From: Spirochaetota bacterium
Lineage (GTDB): Bacteria > Spirochaetota > Spirochaetia > Treponematales > Treponemataceae
Direction of reading: 5' to 3'
Length of the DNA stretch: 64,000 nt
Assembly: GCA_023443865.1 (NCBI GenBank)
Contig: JAEZST010000010.1
Coordinates: 186,001-250,000, forward strand
Shown piece by piece: positions 1-8,580 of the stretch; within the stretch, counting starts at the first letter, position 1; the number at the start of each line of letters is the position of its first letter. The notes under the pieces are model-generated. The model had not been told where the DNA came from. It ran no database searches and worked only from the letters and a program-made list of their open reading frames with translations. The position numbers and the translations under genes are program-made.

Positions 1-41
1 GCCTCGCGAACCTGCGTTTCGGCATCAGCTGGAATTATTGA
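1..41 (+). CDS. C-terminal end of a probable outer-membrane beta-barrel protein (partial)
   Basis: In frame 3 the window opens with codons for LANLRFGISWNY followed by TGA at 39-41. Alternating hydrophobic residues ending in an aromatic residue are the usual signature of the last strand of an outer-membrane beta-barrel (the BAM recognition strand). Only 12 residues are visible, so the family cannot be named. It lies 74 bases upstream of the starch-locus lipoprotein on the same strand, so it could be a porin belonging to the same locus; that is inference. Confidence 0.45.
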   Translation, partial: LANLRFGISWNY

Positions 42-115
42 TCGAACGATCATGACCGGGGAGCGCGCGGGCGTTGCCCATACCCCCCGGCGTGAAAGGT
101 ATAAGGAGAGAGAAG

Positions 116-1342
116 ATGAAAAAGATTGCGTTTGCGGCAATGGCCCTCGCGGCCCTCGTCGCTTTCATGGGCTGCGACACCGGCAGCAACACGAAAAAAG
201 ATCCCGCGGTGACCTATTCCGACTGGCAGATTAAGGGTTCCTTCAATGACTGGTCGCTGAATAAGCTCGTGGTCGACGAAATAGACGCCAACAAGCTGAC
301 CTTCGAGATTAGCGGACTGTATAATGACGCCAACGTTCCCCTTCTTTACGAATTTGTGTTGGTGAATCCGAGCAACGTAGAATACAAAATTCTTGGGGCG
401 AGCGGTACCGTTACCGAAGTAACCCCCGGAACCGCCTTCACATTTGGCGATTCCGCCGCCACGGGTTCAACCACCAAGGCAAATGCCGGTTTTGAGGCCA
501 TCAAGGCTTCGTACACCCTGACGGTCGATATTACCGATCCTGCCGCCCCCGAGCTTAATCTCGTCGCCGGCGACACCGATGCCACTCCGGTTACCGACGC
601 CGTTCTCCTTGAAAAGCTTCAGATCAAGGGCAATCAGTTCAGCGAGATCAACGGCGTCGCGGTCGGCGCGTGGACGGGAACCTCCGGCACCGTTTCCGGA
701 TCGACCATGACCTGGGACGTGCTGGTGGACAACAAGGGCGGAACCTTCGGCTTCAATTCCATGAACAACTTCCTTAAGGGCGTATCCCCCGACGTTTCCG
801 CGCTGACTGCGGGCGGCGCCGCCACCGCGGCAGCGAGCCTTTCAAACAGCACCGGCGATAACTGTTCAATGACCGGTATGCCCAAGGACGGCAGCGTGTA
901 CACCATCGTGGTAACGGTTGACGTGACCAAGTCCGTTGCCGAAGGCCGTTATTCCATGACCGTGGCGCTCAAGACCCTCGGCACGGAAGATTGGGCTTAC
1001 GAAGCCTGGACCGCTCTGTATCTTCCCGGCGCAGGCTTCACGGGCGCAACGTGGGACGCAGGTTCGTTCCTCGCCGGAACCGTCGCTTCCGGTGTCGGTA
1101 CCGCCTCTCTGACCGCGTCCGATACCGCGGTCCAGTTCAAAATCGTCCCCGAGGACGCGTGGGGTAAGGATGTCGGTTTTGCGGGAATCACCGTCGGAAC
1201 CGGATCGGTAGCGCTCAGCTCAGCGGGCGGGAACATCGGTTTCACCGCGGTTAGCGGCACTACGTATACCGTCACCGTGGACTTTACCACCGCCGAGTAC
1301 ATATCCAGCGGAATCCCGACCGTCACGGTCGTCGCCCCGTAA
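116..1342 (+). CDS. putative carbohydrate-binding surface lipoprotein
   Basis: A 408-residue exported lipoprotein. The ATG at 116 is chosen because AAGGAGAG lies 5 bases upstream and the resulting N-terminus is a typical lipoprotein signal ending in the lipobox FMGC; an ATG at 74 would place SD and signal inside the protein. The mature protein appears to be three beta-rich units of about 110-140 residues, starting near WQIKGSFNDW, LQIKGNQF and LYLPGAGF. The first opening resembles the GSFNDW-type openings of starch-binding modules and of the extra C-terminal domain of the amylase at 3350-5485. No catalytic motif is visible. Its place just upstream of four exported starch-degrading enzymes suggests a glucan-binding role like SusE/SusF in Bacteroides. 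Binding is inferred from position and fold-like pattern only. Confidence 0.6.
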   Translation: MKKIAFAAMALAALVAFMGCDTGSNTKKDPAVTYSDWQIKGSFNDWSLNKLVVDEIDANKLTFEISGLYNDANVPLLYEFVLVNPSNVEYKILGASGTVTEVTPGTAFTFGDSAATGSTTKANAGFEAIKASYTLTVDITDPAAPELNLVAGDTDATPVTDAVLLEKLQIKGNQFSEINGVAVGAWTGTSGTVSGSTMTWDVLVDNKGGTFGFNSMNNFLKGVSPDVSALTAGGAATAAASLSNSTGDNCSMTGMPKDGSVYTIVVTVDVTKSVAEGRYSMTVALKTLGTEDWAYEAWTALYLPGAGFTGATWDAGSFLAGTVASGVGTASLTASDTAVQFKIVPEDAWGKDVGFAGITVGTGSVALSSAGGNIGFTAVSGTTYTVTVDFTTAEYISSGIPTVTVVAP

Positions 1343-1370
1343 GGAAAGCCCGTACTGCTTGAGTACGATT

Positions 1371-1394
1371 CGGCCCTGTTTTACCGCAGGGCCG
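1371..1394 (+). terminator. hairpin downstream of the binding lipoprotein gene
   Basis: CGGCCCTG at 1371-1378 pairs with CAGGGCCG at 1387-1394 around an 8-base loop. It begins 28 bases after the stop codon. There is no clean U-tract, so it may protect the mRNA 3' end rather than terminate efficiently. Confidence 0.45.
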
Positions 1395-1522
1395 TCCGCG
1401 GCGCCTGCGGCGCGCGCGGGGGCTGGCCTGTTTTCGGTAGTATTGCCGAAACCGGCCCGCCCCCGCGCCTTCCGCGCATTCGTTTTCCGCAGCGAAGTAC
1501 TATACTTTTCGGGGGGCGATTA

Positions 1523-1578
1523 AAGAACACTGTGCAAGAGCGTTCTTCATCTCCAGGGGAAGCACGGCCCGTGCTTCC
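1523..1578 (+). promoter_or_regulatory. two hairpins in the leader of the first amylase gene
   Basis: AAGAAC (1523-1528) pairs with GTTCTT (1542-1547). A stronger perfect 9-bp stem, GGAAGCACG (1558-1566) with CGTGCTTCC (1570-1578), follows and is itself followed by the T-rich run CTCTTTACTATTTTT. The second element looks like an intrinsic terminator or attenuator placed 26 bases before the start codon at 1605. If TATACT at 1501-1506 is the promoter, both hairpins are in the leader RNA. Confidence 0.4.
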
Positions 1579-1604
1579 TCTTTACTATTTTTCCGGGGGT
1601 AAGC

Positions 1605-3350
1605 ATGCGAATTTCCAATGATACTATCGGCCGTTGGGCCGCGCGTTCCCGTCTATTGCGCAGCGTCCTGCGCCGCGCCGCGTTACTCGCCGCGTTCGTC
1701 GTCTTAGCGTTCCCCGCCATTGCCGGCGGCTCGAAGGACGCGGCTCCCGCCGGGGCGCCCGATTCCGCGCAAGGCGCCGCCGCTTCCGGCTCTTCGGCGC
1801 CCGCCCGCCTTTTCGCGACGGTCGGAGACCCGAATTACCGAAGCCCCCGTCACGCGCCGATAGATCGGGACTCCCTCGAAAACCAGTCCGTCGGGCTCTC
1901 TCCGGATTGGTGGGTAGACTCGGCCTTTTACCACGTTTGGGTCAAATCCTTTAGCGACTACGACGGCGACGGGGTAGGGGATTTCCGGGGCATCACCGCG
2001 AAACTCGACTATATCAAGGACGAAGTCGGCTGCGACGCGATATGGCTTTCGCCGATCTTCGACTGCGGCGGCAAGGGTTCCTCGCCGGACTTCAATATGC
2101 ACGGCTACGATACGGTGGATTACTACGAGGTAAACGATTACTTCGGCAACAAGGAACAGCTCGCGGAATTGCTCGCCGCGGCGCACAAGCGGGGCATGAA
2201 GGTCATCTTCGACTTCGTTCCCAACCATACCTCGAACGCCCATCCCTGGTTTTTGCAATCCGTCGGCTTTGACCCCGAAAAAAAGGATTGGTACCTGTGG
2301 AACGATAAAAAGCTTCCCTGGTCGCCCATGGGCAACGCGAACACCTGGTACCGGAGCGATATCCGCCAGTCCTATTACTACGGTGCCTTTTGGAGCGGCA
2401 TGCCCGACCTCAACTTCAATAACCGAGAGGTCCGCGAGGAGATGAAAAACGTCGTCCGGTACTGGCTCGACTTCGGCTTCGACGGCCTGAGGATCGACGC
2501 GGTGCGCTATCTTCTGGAAGAGGGTTCCGGCGCCGCGGGAACGGCGGACACGAAGGGCACCCACGCGTTCTGGGGCGAGCTTCGCGCCGAGGTGGTGGAC
2601 CGGTACGCCGAACTGGGCGTTCCCAAATTCATGGTGGGCGAGGCCTGGATCAACGGCGACCGCCCCCGCCTCGAGTCCTATTTCGGCTCGCGTACCGCGG
2701 GCGAGTTCAACATGCTCTTCGATTTCGATTTTTCGGGAAAGGTCGCCATGGCGGTAAAAAACCGGAACATGGCCCTCTTTCAGGGCGGCTTCGCGGCGGG
2801 GGAAGGCAGCCCGCCGGGCGCGCGACTGGCGGTATTCCTCAGCAATCACGACAACCTCTCCGATCGGCCGGGCACGGTCTATCGTGACGCGGACCAGCTC
2901 CGGGCCGCCAGCGCCCTTTCGCTCCTCGTGCCCGCCACGCCCTTCGTGTATTACGGCAACGAGATCGGCCAACCGGACCAAAAGGGAAAGGCCGGCCAGG
3001 ATATCCGGCTCAGGCAGCCCTTCGACTGGTCTTCCGAGGCCGCTCAATCGAAAGCGCCCGATTCGCTTCTCGCCCTGCATAAGGACCTTCTAACCCTTCG
3101 CGCCGCGCATCCCGCCCTTCGCCGGGGAACCTGGAAGCGGCTTGATCTCGGATCGGCGTCGCTCGGCTCTTGGACCGCGGAAACCGAAGGCGAAAAAATC
3201 GCCTGCGTGTTCAACCTTGGGCCGGATACCGTTACCGGGGTATCCGACCTGATCGCGCGGTCCCTGGGCGTCGCCCGTTTGGTTCCGCTCTACGAAGGCG
3301 GGTCCGATGAACTGGGGCGATACGGTTTCGCCGTGTATAAGGCTCGCTGA
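1605..3350 (+). CDS. exported GH13 alpha-amylase family protein
   Basis: A 581-residue glycoside hydrolase family 13 enzyme that would hydrolyse alpha-1,4 glucosidic bonds. Four conserved regions are present: DFVPNHTS (region I), GLRIDAVR with the nucleophile D298, FMVGEAW with acid/base E346, and FLSNHDN with D416. A long basic N-terminus is followed by a hydrophobic stretch ending AFPAIAGG with no lipobox cysteine, so the protein is probably periplasmic or secreted rather than lipid-anchored. ATG 1605 has GGGGG five bases upstream as a weak SD. Its stop overlaps the next amylase start (TGATG at 3348-3352), implying translational coupling. The two proteins are obvious tandem paralogues, with near-identical stretches around GCDAIWLSPIFDC, FNMHGYDTVDYY and MVGEAWINGDRP. 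Confidence 0.9.
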   Translation: MRISNDTIGRWAARSRLLRSVLRRAALLAAFVVLAFPAIAGGSKDAAPAGAPDSAQGAAASGSSAPARLFATVGDPNYRSPRHAPIDRDSLENQSVGLSPDWWVDSAFYHVWVKSFSDYDGDGVGDFRGITAKLDYIKDEVGCDAIWLSPIFDCGGKGSSPDFNMHGYDTVDYYEVNDYFGNKEQLAELLAAAHKRGMKVIFDFVPNHTSNAHPWFLQSVGFDPEKKDWYLWNDKKLPWSPMGNANTWYRSDIRQSYYYGAFWSGMPDLNFNNREVREEMKNVVRYWLDFGFDGLRIDAVRYLLEEGSGAAGTADTKGTHAFWGELRAEVVDRYAELGVPKFMVGEAWINGDRPRLESYFGSRTAGEFNMLFDFDFSGKVAMAVKNRNMALFQGGFAAGEGSPPGARLAVFLSNHDNLSDRPGTVYRDADQLRAASALSLLVPATPFVYYGNEIGQPDQKGKAGQDIRLRQPFDWSSEAAQSKAPDSLLALHKDLLTLRAAHPALRRGTWKRLDLGSASLGSWTAETEGEKIACVFNLGPDTVTGVSDLIARSLGVARLVPLYEGGSDELGRYGFAVYKAR

Positions 3351-5485
3351 TGCGATTCCTTCAACCCGTCATCGCGCGTCCGCGCCGAAACCGCGCGGCG
3401 CCCGGCATCGACATGCCCCGCGTCTTTCGGGGAATCGCCCTGGGCCTTATTCTGGTTTTTCCCTTTTCCGCCTGTACCGCCGGCAATACGGAGAAACCGA
3501 TCGCGAACGCGGCCGCGGAAACCCCGCTGTGGGCCTGGACGGGCGACGAGAACTACGTCAGCCCCCGCGACGAGCCCATTATCGCGGAGAACCTCCAAAA
3601 TCAGTCCGCGGGACTCTCTGCCGACTGGTATCGCGACGCTGCTTTCTATCACGTGTGGGTAAAATCCTTCAACGATTCCGACGGCGACGGCTGCGGCGAC
3701 CTGGACGGGATAACCGAAAAGCTTGGCTATATTCAGGAAGCGCTCGGCTGCGACGCGATCTGGCTCTCCCCGATCTTTGACTGCGCGGACAAGGGTAAAC
3801 CGGCATCGTTCAATATGCACGGCTACGATACCGTGGACTATTATTCGATCAACCCCTATTTCGGCGACGAAACGGACCTTTCCGAATTGCTCGCCGCCGC
3901 CCACGACCGCGGCATGAAGGTCATTTTCGACTTCGTGCCCAACCATACATCCTCGTCTCATCCCCGGTTCGTTTCTTCCGTCCGCGGCGAAGGATGGAAG
4001 GGCGACTGGTATCTGTGGCAGAACTCCCGCCTATACTGGAACCCCATGGGCAATTCCCCCGCCTGGCACGCGAACGCCGAGCGGGAGCAATACTACTACG
4101 CCCCCTTCTGGGGCGGCATGCCCGACCTGAATTACCGAAACAGGGAAGTGCGGGAAGAAATGAAAAACGTGGCCCGGTATTGGCTTAACCGGGGCTTCGA
4201 CGGCATGCGGATCGACGCGGTACGCTACCTGATGGAGGAGCCCTCGTCTTGGGCGGATACCGCGGGTACCCACGCCTGGTTTTCCGAGCTGCGAACCGAG
4301 GTGGTCGACGCGTACGCCGCCGTGGGCTCCCCGAAATTCATGGTAGGCGAGGCCTGGATCAACGGCGACCGACCCCTCCTTGAATCCTATTTCGGGACGC
4401 GGGAAAGCCCTGAGTTTTCCATGCTTTTCGATTTCGATTTCGCGGGCCAGGTGAATTGGTCGATAAACTTCGCCAGCGACGCTCCGGGCCGTTACCTCTA
4501 CGCGGGCCCCGCGTCCGCCGAATCCGGGGCTATCGCTTCGTTCCTCAGCAATCACGACAATCTTTCGCCCCGTCCCGCCACGCTCTATGGCGATCGGTAC
4601 GCCCTGCGCCTGGCGACCGCCCTTTCCTTGGCCCGACCTACGGTCCCGTTTATCTATTACGGCAACGAAATCGGGCAAAAAGACGCGCCGGGATATACCG
4701 ATGAGGATGTACGCCTGCGCTATCCCCTCGATTGGTCGGCGGCGGCGTTCCAGATCGACGATCCCGATTCCCTCCTGGCCTTTCATAAGGCGCTCTTGGA
4801 CCTGCGCCGGTCATCGAGTGCGCTCAGGCGGGGTTCGGTAACCCTCTTGGGGGCCCCGGGCGGTTCCGCCTTACCCGCTGGGCTCATGGCATACGCGCTT
4901 TCCTCAGCCGACGAAACCCTCGTCTGCGTCTTTGGGTTACGCCCTTTCAGGCAGTTCGGTCCCTTCGAAATAGACCTTGCGGGGCTTAATCCGGGCGTTG
5001 ACTGCGCGCCCCTATTCGGCGACCCGTCGGGCGCGTCATGGGAAAACGACGTGCTAGCGATTAAGGAACTGGGCCCCTGGGCTGCCCGTATTTACCGAAT
5101 CGGGAGCGGTTCTTCGGCGCCGTTCCCCGCGGTCAATCAGGAAAGCCCCGAGGCTACCATGTATTTGCGGGGGAGCATGAATGCCTGGGGCGTTGACCTT
5201 CCCATGAGCCGGACCCAGATCGGTACGGATGACGTGTGGACGGTTTCATTGAATCTGACCGGGGGCGTAGCGTACTCCTTTAAGTTTGACTCAAGCGGCG
5301 CCGCTTCTCAGTGGCCCGCGGGCCAGAATTGGGGCGCGGAACCGGGAAACGAGACCGTCGATCCGTCGGGTAACGATCCCTTGCCGCTTATCGCGACGGG
5401 AAGCAATGCGTTCTTTACCCCCGCGGCTTCAGGGAATTATGCGTTTACCTTCAATTTCACTCAAAAAACCGTTTCGATTCATTAA
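3350..5485 (+). CDS. GH13 alpha-amylase lipoprotein with extra C-terminal binding-like domain
   Basis: A 711-residue paralogue of the preceding amylase with all GH13 catalytic residues: D289 in RIDAVR, E334 in VGEAW and D403 in LSNHDN. The N-terminus ends in FPFSAC, a plausible spirochaetal lipobox, so unlike its neighbour this copy should be lipid-anchored. From about residue 600 it carries about 110 extra residues that start MYLRGSMNAWG and look like a small beta-sandwich starch-binding module, recalling the units of the lipoprotein at 116-1342. The start codon overlaps the previous stop. The duplication followed by gain of an anchor and a binding domain in one copy suggests specialisation towards polymer at the cell surface; that is inference. 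Confidence 0.88.
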   Translation: MRFLQPVIARPRRNRAAPGIDMPRVFRGIALGLILVFPFSACTAGNTEKPIANAAAETPLWAWTGDENYVSPRDEPIIAENLQNQSAGLSADWYRDAAFYHVWVKSFNDSDGDGCGDLDGITEKLGYIQEALGCDAIWLSPIFDCADKGKPASFNMHGYDTVDYYSINPYFGDETDLSELLAAAHDRGMKVIFDFVPNHTSSSHPRFVSSVRGEGWKGDWYLWQNSRLYWNPMGNSPAWHANAEREQYYYAPFWGGMPDLNYRNREVREEMKNVARYWLNRGFDGMRIDAVRYLMEEPSSWADTAGTHAWFSELRTEVVDAYAAVGSPKFMVGEAWINGDRPLLESYFGTRESPEFSMLFDFDFAGQVNWSINFASDAPGRYLYAGPASAESGAIASFLSNHDNLSPRPATLYGDRYALRLATALSLARPTVPFIYYGNEIGQKDAPGYTDEDVRLRYPLDWSAAAFQIDDPDSLLAFHKALLDLRRSSSALRRGSVTLLGAPGGSALPAGLMAYALSSADETLVCVFGLRPFRQFGPFEIDLAGLNPGVDCAPLFGDPSGASWENDVLAIKELGPWAARIYRIGSGSSAPFPAVNQESPEATMYLRGSMNAWGVDLPMSRTQIGTDDVWTVSLNLTGGVAYSFKFDSSGAASQWPAGQNWGAEPGNETVDPSGNDPLPLIATGSNAFFTPAASGNYAFTFNFTQKTVSIH

Positions 5486-5559
5486 CCGCGCGTTGCGCTG
5501 AAAAAACTTTCCGGATTTTATGCGAAATGAGTTGCGCGAAACCGTAAAGTGCTGATATC

Positions 5560-5613
5560 TTGATAAAACCGGTTTATTAAAACGGTTTAATAAACTATTT
5601 TTACTAAACCGGT
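5560..5613 (+). promoter_or_regulatory. cluster of AACCGGTT-type operator sites upstream of pulA
   Basis: Three related sites lie within 50 bp: the perfect palindrome AAACCGGTTT (5566-5575), AAAACGGTTT (5579-5588) and AAACCGGTCC (5606-5615). A possible -35 TTGATA is at 5560-5565; the -10 is not clear. Short palindromes with a central CpG are typical of LacI-family (MalR/CcpA-like) operators. The same core occurs before malE at 8531-8542, suggesting one regulator for pullulanase and transporter. Confidence 0.6.
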
Positions 5614-5629
5614 CCTTATGGAGGAATTT

Positions 5630-8449
5630 ATGAAAAAGATCGTACGCCCCTGGGTGTTGGTAGGACTCGCGCTCTTCGTTGCGACAGCGTTTTCCTGCGC
5701 GTCCGGAGCCCAAGCCTCGGGCGGCAATACCGCCGGCAAACAGGCTCCCGCAGGTTCTCTTTCCGCCGAGCCGGGTACCTTCGAGAATGCCGCCCCCGCG
5801 GGACTTCCTGCCGTAATCGCATTGAACTCGAAACTCAACCCATCAGCGGATGAGCTCGTGATATATTACGTCCGCCCCGACAAGAGCTACGATAAGTGGG
5901 CCCTCTGGCTCTGGGCCGTTCCCGGCGGCGACGGCGGCGCGGCTTGGCCGAATACCCAAGAATGGACCGTCCAGGACGGTATCGGCTATATGCGCTTTAA
6001 GATGGACGGTTCCGATCTGGGCGTGAAACCCGTAGGTTCCGACGGTCAGCTGGGGCTCATCGTGCGCGAGAAAGCCGGCTGGAACAAAGACGGCAACGAC
6101 GACCGCGTGTGGGATACCAACGTTTCAAACGTCATAGCCATTTTCTCGGGCGATCAAACCACCTATGCGGCCAAGGAATATAAGCCCAAGGCCATGACCG
6201 CCTCGCTCGAAAGCGAAACCATAATCCAGCTTCTTTTAAGCGGACGGTACGGCTTGGATACGGACGGCGGGCCGTCCGGTTTTTCGGTCGTTTCCAAATC
6301 GGGGAAAACGTATTCCGTCGCGAAGGCATATAACGCCGAAAGCCCCGACGACCTTTCCAAAAACTACGCGCGGCGCGTAACCCTCGAGCTTTCCGAGCCC
6401 GTCGATCCTTCCGACGCCCTGGTCCTCCGGAATCCCGTCTTTGAGGGCGCTAAGGATATCGATTCTTCCAAGCTCGCGGTAAAGCTCGCCGATAGGGCGG
6501 TACCGGGTAAGAACGCCGTTCTCGGCGCCCTGTACGACCCGGCTGCCAAGTCCGTGGAATTCCGCCTGTGGGCCCCCACGTCCTCTTCCGCGACCGCCAA
6601 CCTCTACGTCGGCGGGTCCGACAAAACACCCGTCGCCACCGTCGCGCTTAGGCTGGACAAAGGGACGGGCGTATGGTCCGGCACGTTCTCCGACCGCGAT
6701 AGCGACGGAATGTTTTACGATTATACCCTGACCAACGCGAAAGGCACCGTGACGGTTCTCGATCCCTATGCCCGTTCCATGGCGGCCTATAAAAACGAGG
6801 GCGGGAACGGACGCGCCGCCATCGTCAATCTCGCGTCCCCCAAGGCGAATCCCGCGGGAGGCATGACCGCTTCCTACGTGAAGCTCGCCCAGCGGGAAGA
6901 CGCGGTAATCTATGAAATGTCCGTGCGCGACTTCACGATCTCTCCCGATTCGGGCGTAAAGGCCGCGCCGGGCTCCTATCTCGCGTTTATCGAGAAGATC
7001 CCCTACCTCAAGAGCCTCGGCATCACCCACGTGCAGCTCATGCCGGTCCTCAATTTCTACTTCACCGACGAAACGAAAACCGCCTACGAGGGCTCCGGTA
7101 CGGTCAGCGGGAACAACTACAACTGGGGATACGATCCCCATAATTACTTTACCCCCGAAGGCTGGTACTCCTCGAACGCCGCCGATCCCTACGCCCGGGT
7201 GGCCGAACTCCGCGCCCTGATCAATGAACTGCATAAGGCCGGGCTCGGCGTGCTCCTCGACGTGGTATACAACCACATGGGCTCCACCGGCTTTTTGGAC
7301 GACGTGGTACCCGGCTATTTCTTCCGCACCAATGCCCAGGGCAAGCCGACTTCCGCCTCGGGCTGCGGAAACGACGTGGCGACCGAGCGCGTCATGGCGC
7401 GCAAGCTGATCGTGGATTCCCTGGCATACTGGACGCGGGAATACAAGGTAGACGGCTTCCGCTTCGACCTTATGGGCCTCATGGATAGCGAAACCGTTCT
7501 CGCCGGCTACGCCGCAGCGAAGGCGATCAATCCCGACGCGCTGTTCGAGGGCGAGGGCTGGAAAATGTACAACGGACCCGCCGGCACGAGCGGCATGGAC
7601 CAAAAGTACATGACCAAAACCGATTCGATCGCGGTGTTCAACGACGAAATTCGCGACCTTGTGAAGGCGGGCGGCTATAACGAGACCGGCAAGGGCTTTA
7701 TCACCGCCAAGGCGCCGGACACGGAACGGCTTTTCAGGAATATCCTCGGCCAGCCCCAGATGAACTACAAGGCTGACGATCCGGGCGACAACCTGCAATA
7801 CCTGACGGCCCACGACGGCCTGACCTTGCGCGACGCCATTTCGCACAACGTCGGCCTGAAGGCGTCGGACCCGGCCCAGAAGGCCGAGCTCGTCAAGCGG
7901 GTAAAGCTCGGCAACTTTATCGTGCAGACTTCTCAGGGCATCGCCTTCATGCACGGCGGCATGGAACGGGGCCGGACCAAGCCCAACGTAACCGACGCGA
8001 AGAACGAAACCGTGGGCGCCTTCGTCCGCAACAGCTACGATTCGGCGGACAATATCAACCAGTTCGAATGGAAGCTTGATTCCGACTGGAACTCGGTCCT
8101 CGAATATACCAAGGGAATGATCGCCCTCCGCCGCGCCTACGACGTATTCCGCATCGGCGACATGGCGAAGGTTAATGCCGCGGCCAAACTCCTTCCCTGC
8201 CCGGAGGAGAACCGCCTGGTGCTCGCCTATTCCCTGGACTGGACCGACGGCCTCTGGTTCGTCGCGATCAACGCGGACGTCAAGGCGATGACCGTCGAGC
8301 TCGGGATGGACGCCGGCGCCGCGACGGTTTTTGCCGACGCGAACGGGGCTTCTGTCAAGGGAATCGCTTCCCCCGCGGGAGTGAGAATTTCCGGGAACTC
8401 GGTAACGCTGGACGCCCTTACCGCGGCGGTCTTCCGCCTCGCGAAGTAA
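5630..8449 (+). CDS. pulA: type I pullulanase, lipoprotein
   Basis: A 939-residue debranching enzyme that hydrolyses alpha-1,6 linkages in pullulan and branched dextrins. ATG 5630 is preferred over ATG 5618 because GGAGG lies at 5620-5624. The signal ends TAFSC (lipobox), so it is lipid-anchored. Order of domains: CBM41-like starch-binding module (about 55-160, with the aromatic run YDKWALWLWAVPGG), a linker domain, CBM48 (about 300-400, FRLWAPTS), then the GH13 barrel. Pullulanase signature YNWGYDP is present, with DVVYNHMG (region I), nucleophile D613 in FRFDLMG, acid/base E642 in EGEGW and D729 in AHDGLT. It is preceded by the operator cluster at 5560-5615 and followed by the malEFG operon under a similar operator. 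Confidence 0.93.
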   Translation: MKKIVRPWVLVGLALFVATAFSCASGAQASGGNTAGKQAPAGSLSAEPGTFENAAPAGLPAVIALNSKLNPSADELVIYYVRPDKSYDKWALWLWAVPGGDGGAAWPNTQEWTVQDGIGYMRFKMDGSDLGVKPVGSDGQLGLIVREKAGWNKDGNDDRVWDTNVSNVIAIFSGDQTTYAAKEYKPKAMTASLESETIIQLLLSGRYGLDTDGGPSGFSVVSKSGKTYSVAKAYNAESPDDLSKNYARRVTLELSEPVDPSDALVLRNPVFEGAKDIDSSKLAVKLADRAVPGKNAVLGALYDPAAKSVEFRLWAPTSSSATANLYVGGSDKTPVATVALRLDKGTGVWSGTFSDRDSDGMFYDYTLTNAKGTVTVLDPYARSMAAYKNEGGNGRAAIVNLASPKANPAGGMTASYVKLAQREDAVIYEMSVRDFTISPDSGVKAAPGSYLAFIEKIPYLKSLGITHVQLMPVLNFYFTDETKTAYEGSGTVSGNNYNWGYDPHNYFTPEGWYSSNAADPYARVAELRALINELHKAGLGVLLDVVYNHMGSTGFLDDVVPGYFFRTNAQGKPTSASGCGNDVATERVMARKLIVDSLAYWTREYKVDGFRFDLMGLMDSETVLAGYAAAKAINPDALFEGEGWKMYNGPAGTSGMDQKYMTKTDSIAVFNDEIRDLVKAGGYNETGKGFITAKAPDTERLFRNILGQPQMNYKADDPGDNLQYLTAHDGLTLRDAISHNVGLKASDPAQKAELVKRVKLGNFIVQTSQGIAFMHGGMERGRTKPNVTDAKNETVGAFVRNSYDSADNINQFEWKLDSDWNSVLEYTKGMIALRRAYDVFRIGDMAKVNAAAKLLPCPEENRLVLAYSLDWTDGLWFVAINADVKAMTVELGMDAGAATVFADANGASVKGIASPAGVRISGNSVTLDALTAAVFRLAK

Positions 8450-8473
8450 GGCGCCGAGTTGAGGGGTTACGGT

Positions 8474-8508
8474 CCGGAAATCAAGCCGTAAACGGATTTG
8501 ACTTCCGG
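8474..8508 (+). terminator. imperfect hairpin after pulA
   Basis: CCGGAA (8474-8479) pairs with TTCCGG (8503-8508), with TCAA/TTGA and CCGT/ACGG pairs inside. No U-tract follows, so termination is uncertain. The 3' arm contains TTGACT (8498-8503), a possible -35 box for malE. Confidence 0.35.
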
Positions 8509-8530
8509 ATCGAAATAAATTAAGCATTAA

Positions 8531-8542
8531 TTAACCGGTTAA
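8531..8542 (+). promoter_or_regulatory. palindromic operator upstream of malE
   Basis: TTAACCGGTTAA is a perfect 12-bp palindrome 38 bases before malE. It shares the AACCGGTT core with the pulA operator cluster. A second palindrome TTAATTAA (8527-8534) overlaps its left end. A LacI-family maltose regulator is the likely ligand, but no such gene is in the window. Confidence 0.6.
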
Positions 8543-8580
8543 GCAAACGTGTTAATTGAGTAATATCAGGAGGAAGAATT

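Larger units (their letters stand above)
1343..1604. other. intergenic region with several hairpins, no gene
   Basis: A non-coding 262-bp gap. It holds the hairpin at 1371-1394, a weaker TTTCGG/CCGAAA stem near 1430-1462, a possible -10 box TATACT at 1501-1506 with no convincing -35, and two leader hairpins at 1523-1547 and 1558-1578 before the amylase start. No open frame with gene-like features was seen. Confidence 0.6.

Noticed and set aside
6236..8527. Very long open frame antisense to pulA
   Set aside because: It mirrors the GC-rich codon bias of pulA, has low-complexity His/Gly/Val-rich translation and no domain. Similar shadows lie opposite tex (27604-29490), ftsK (36511-38652) and malF (9845-11299).
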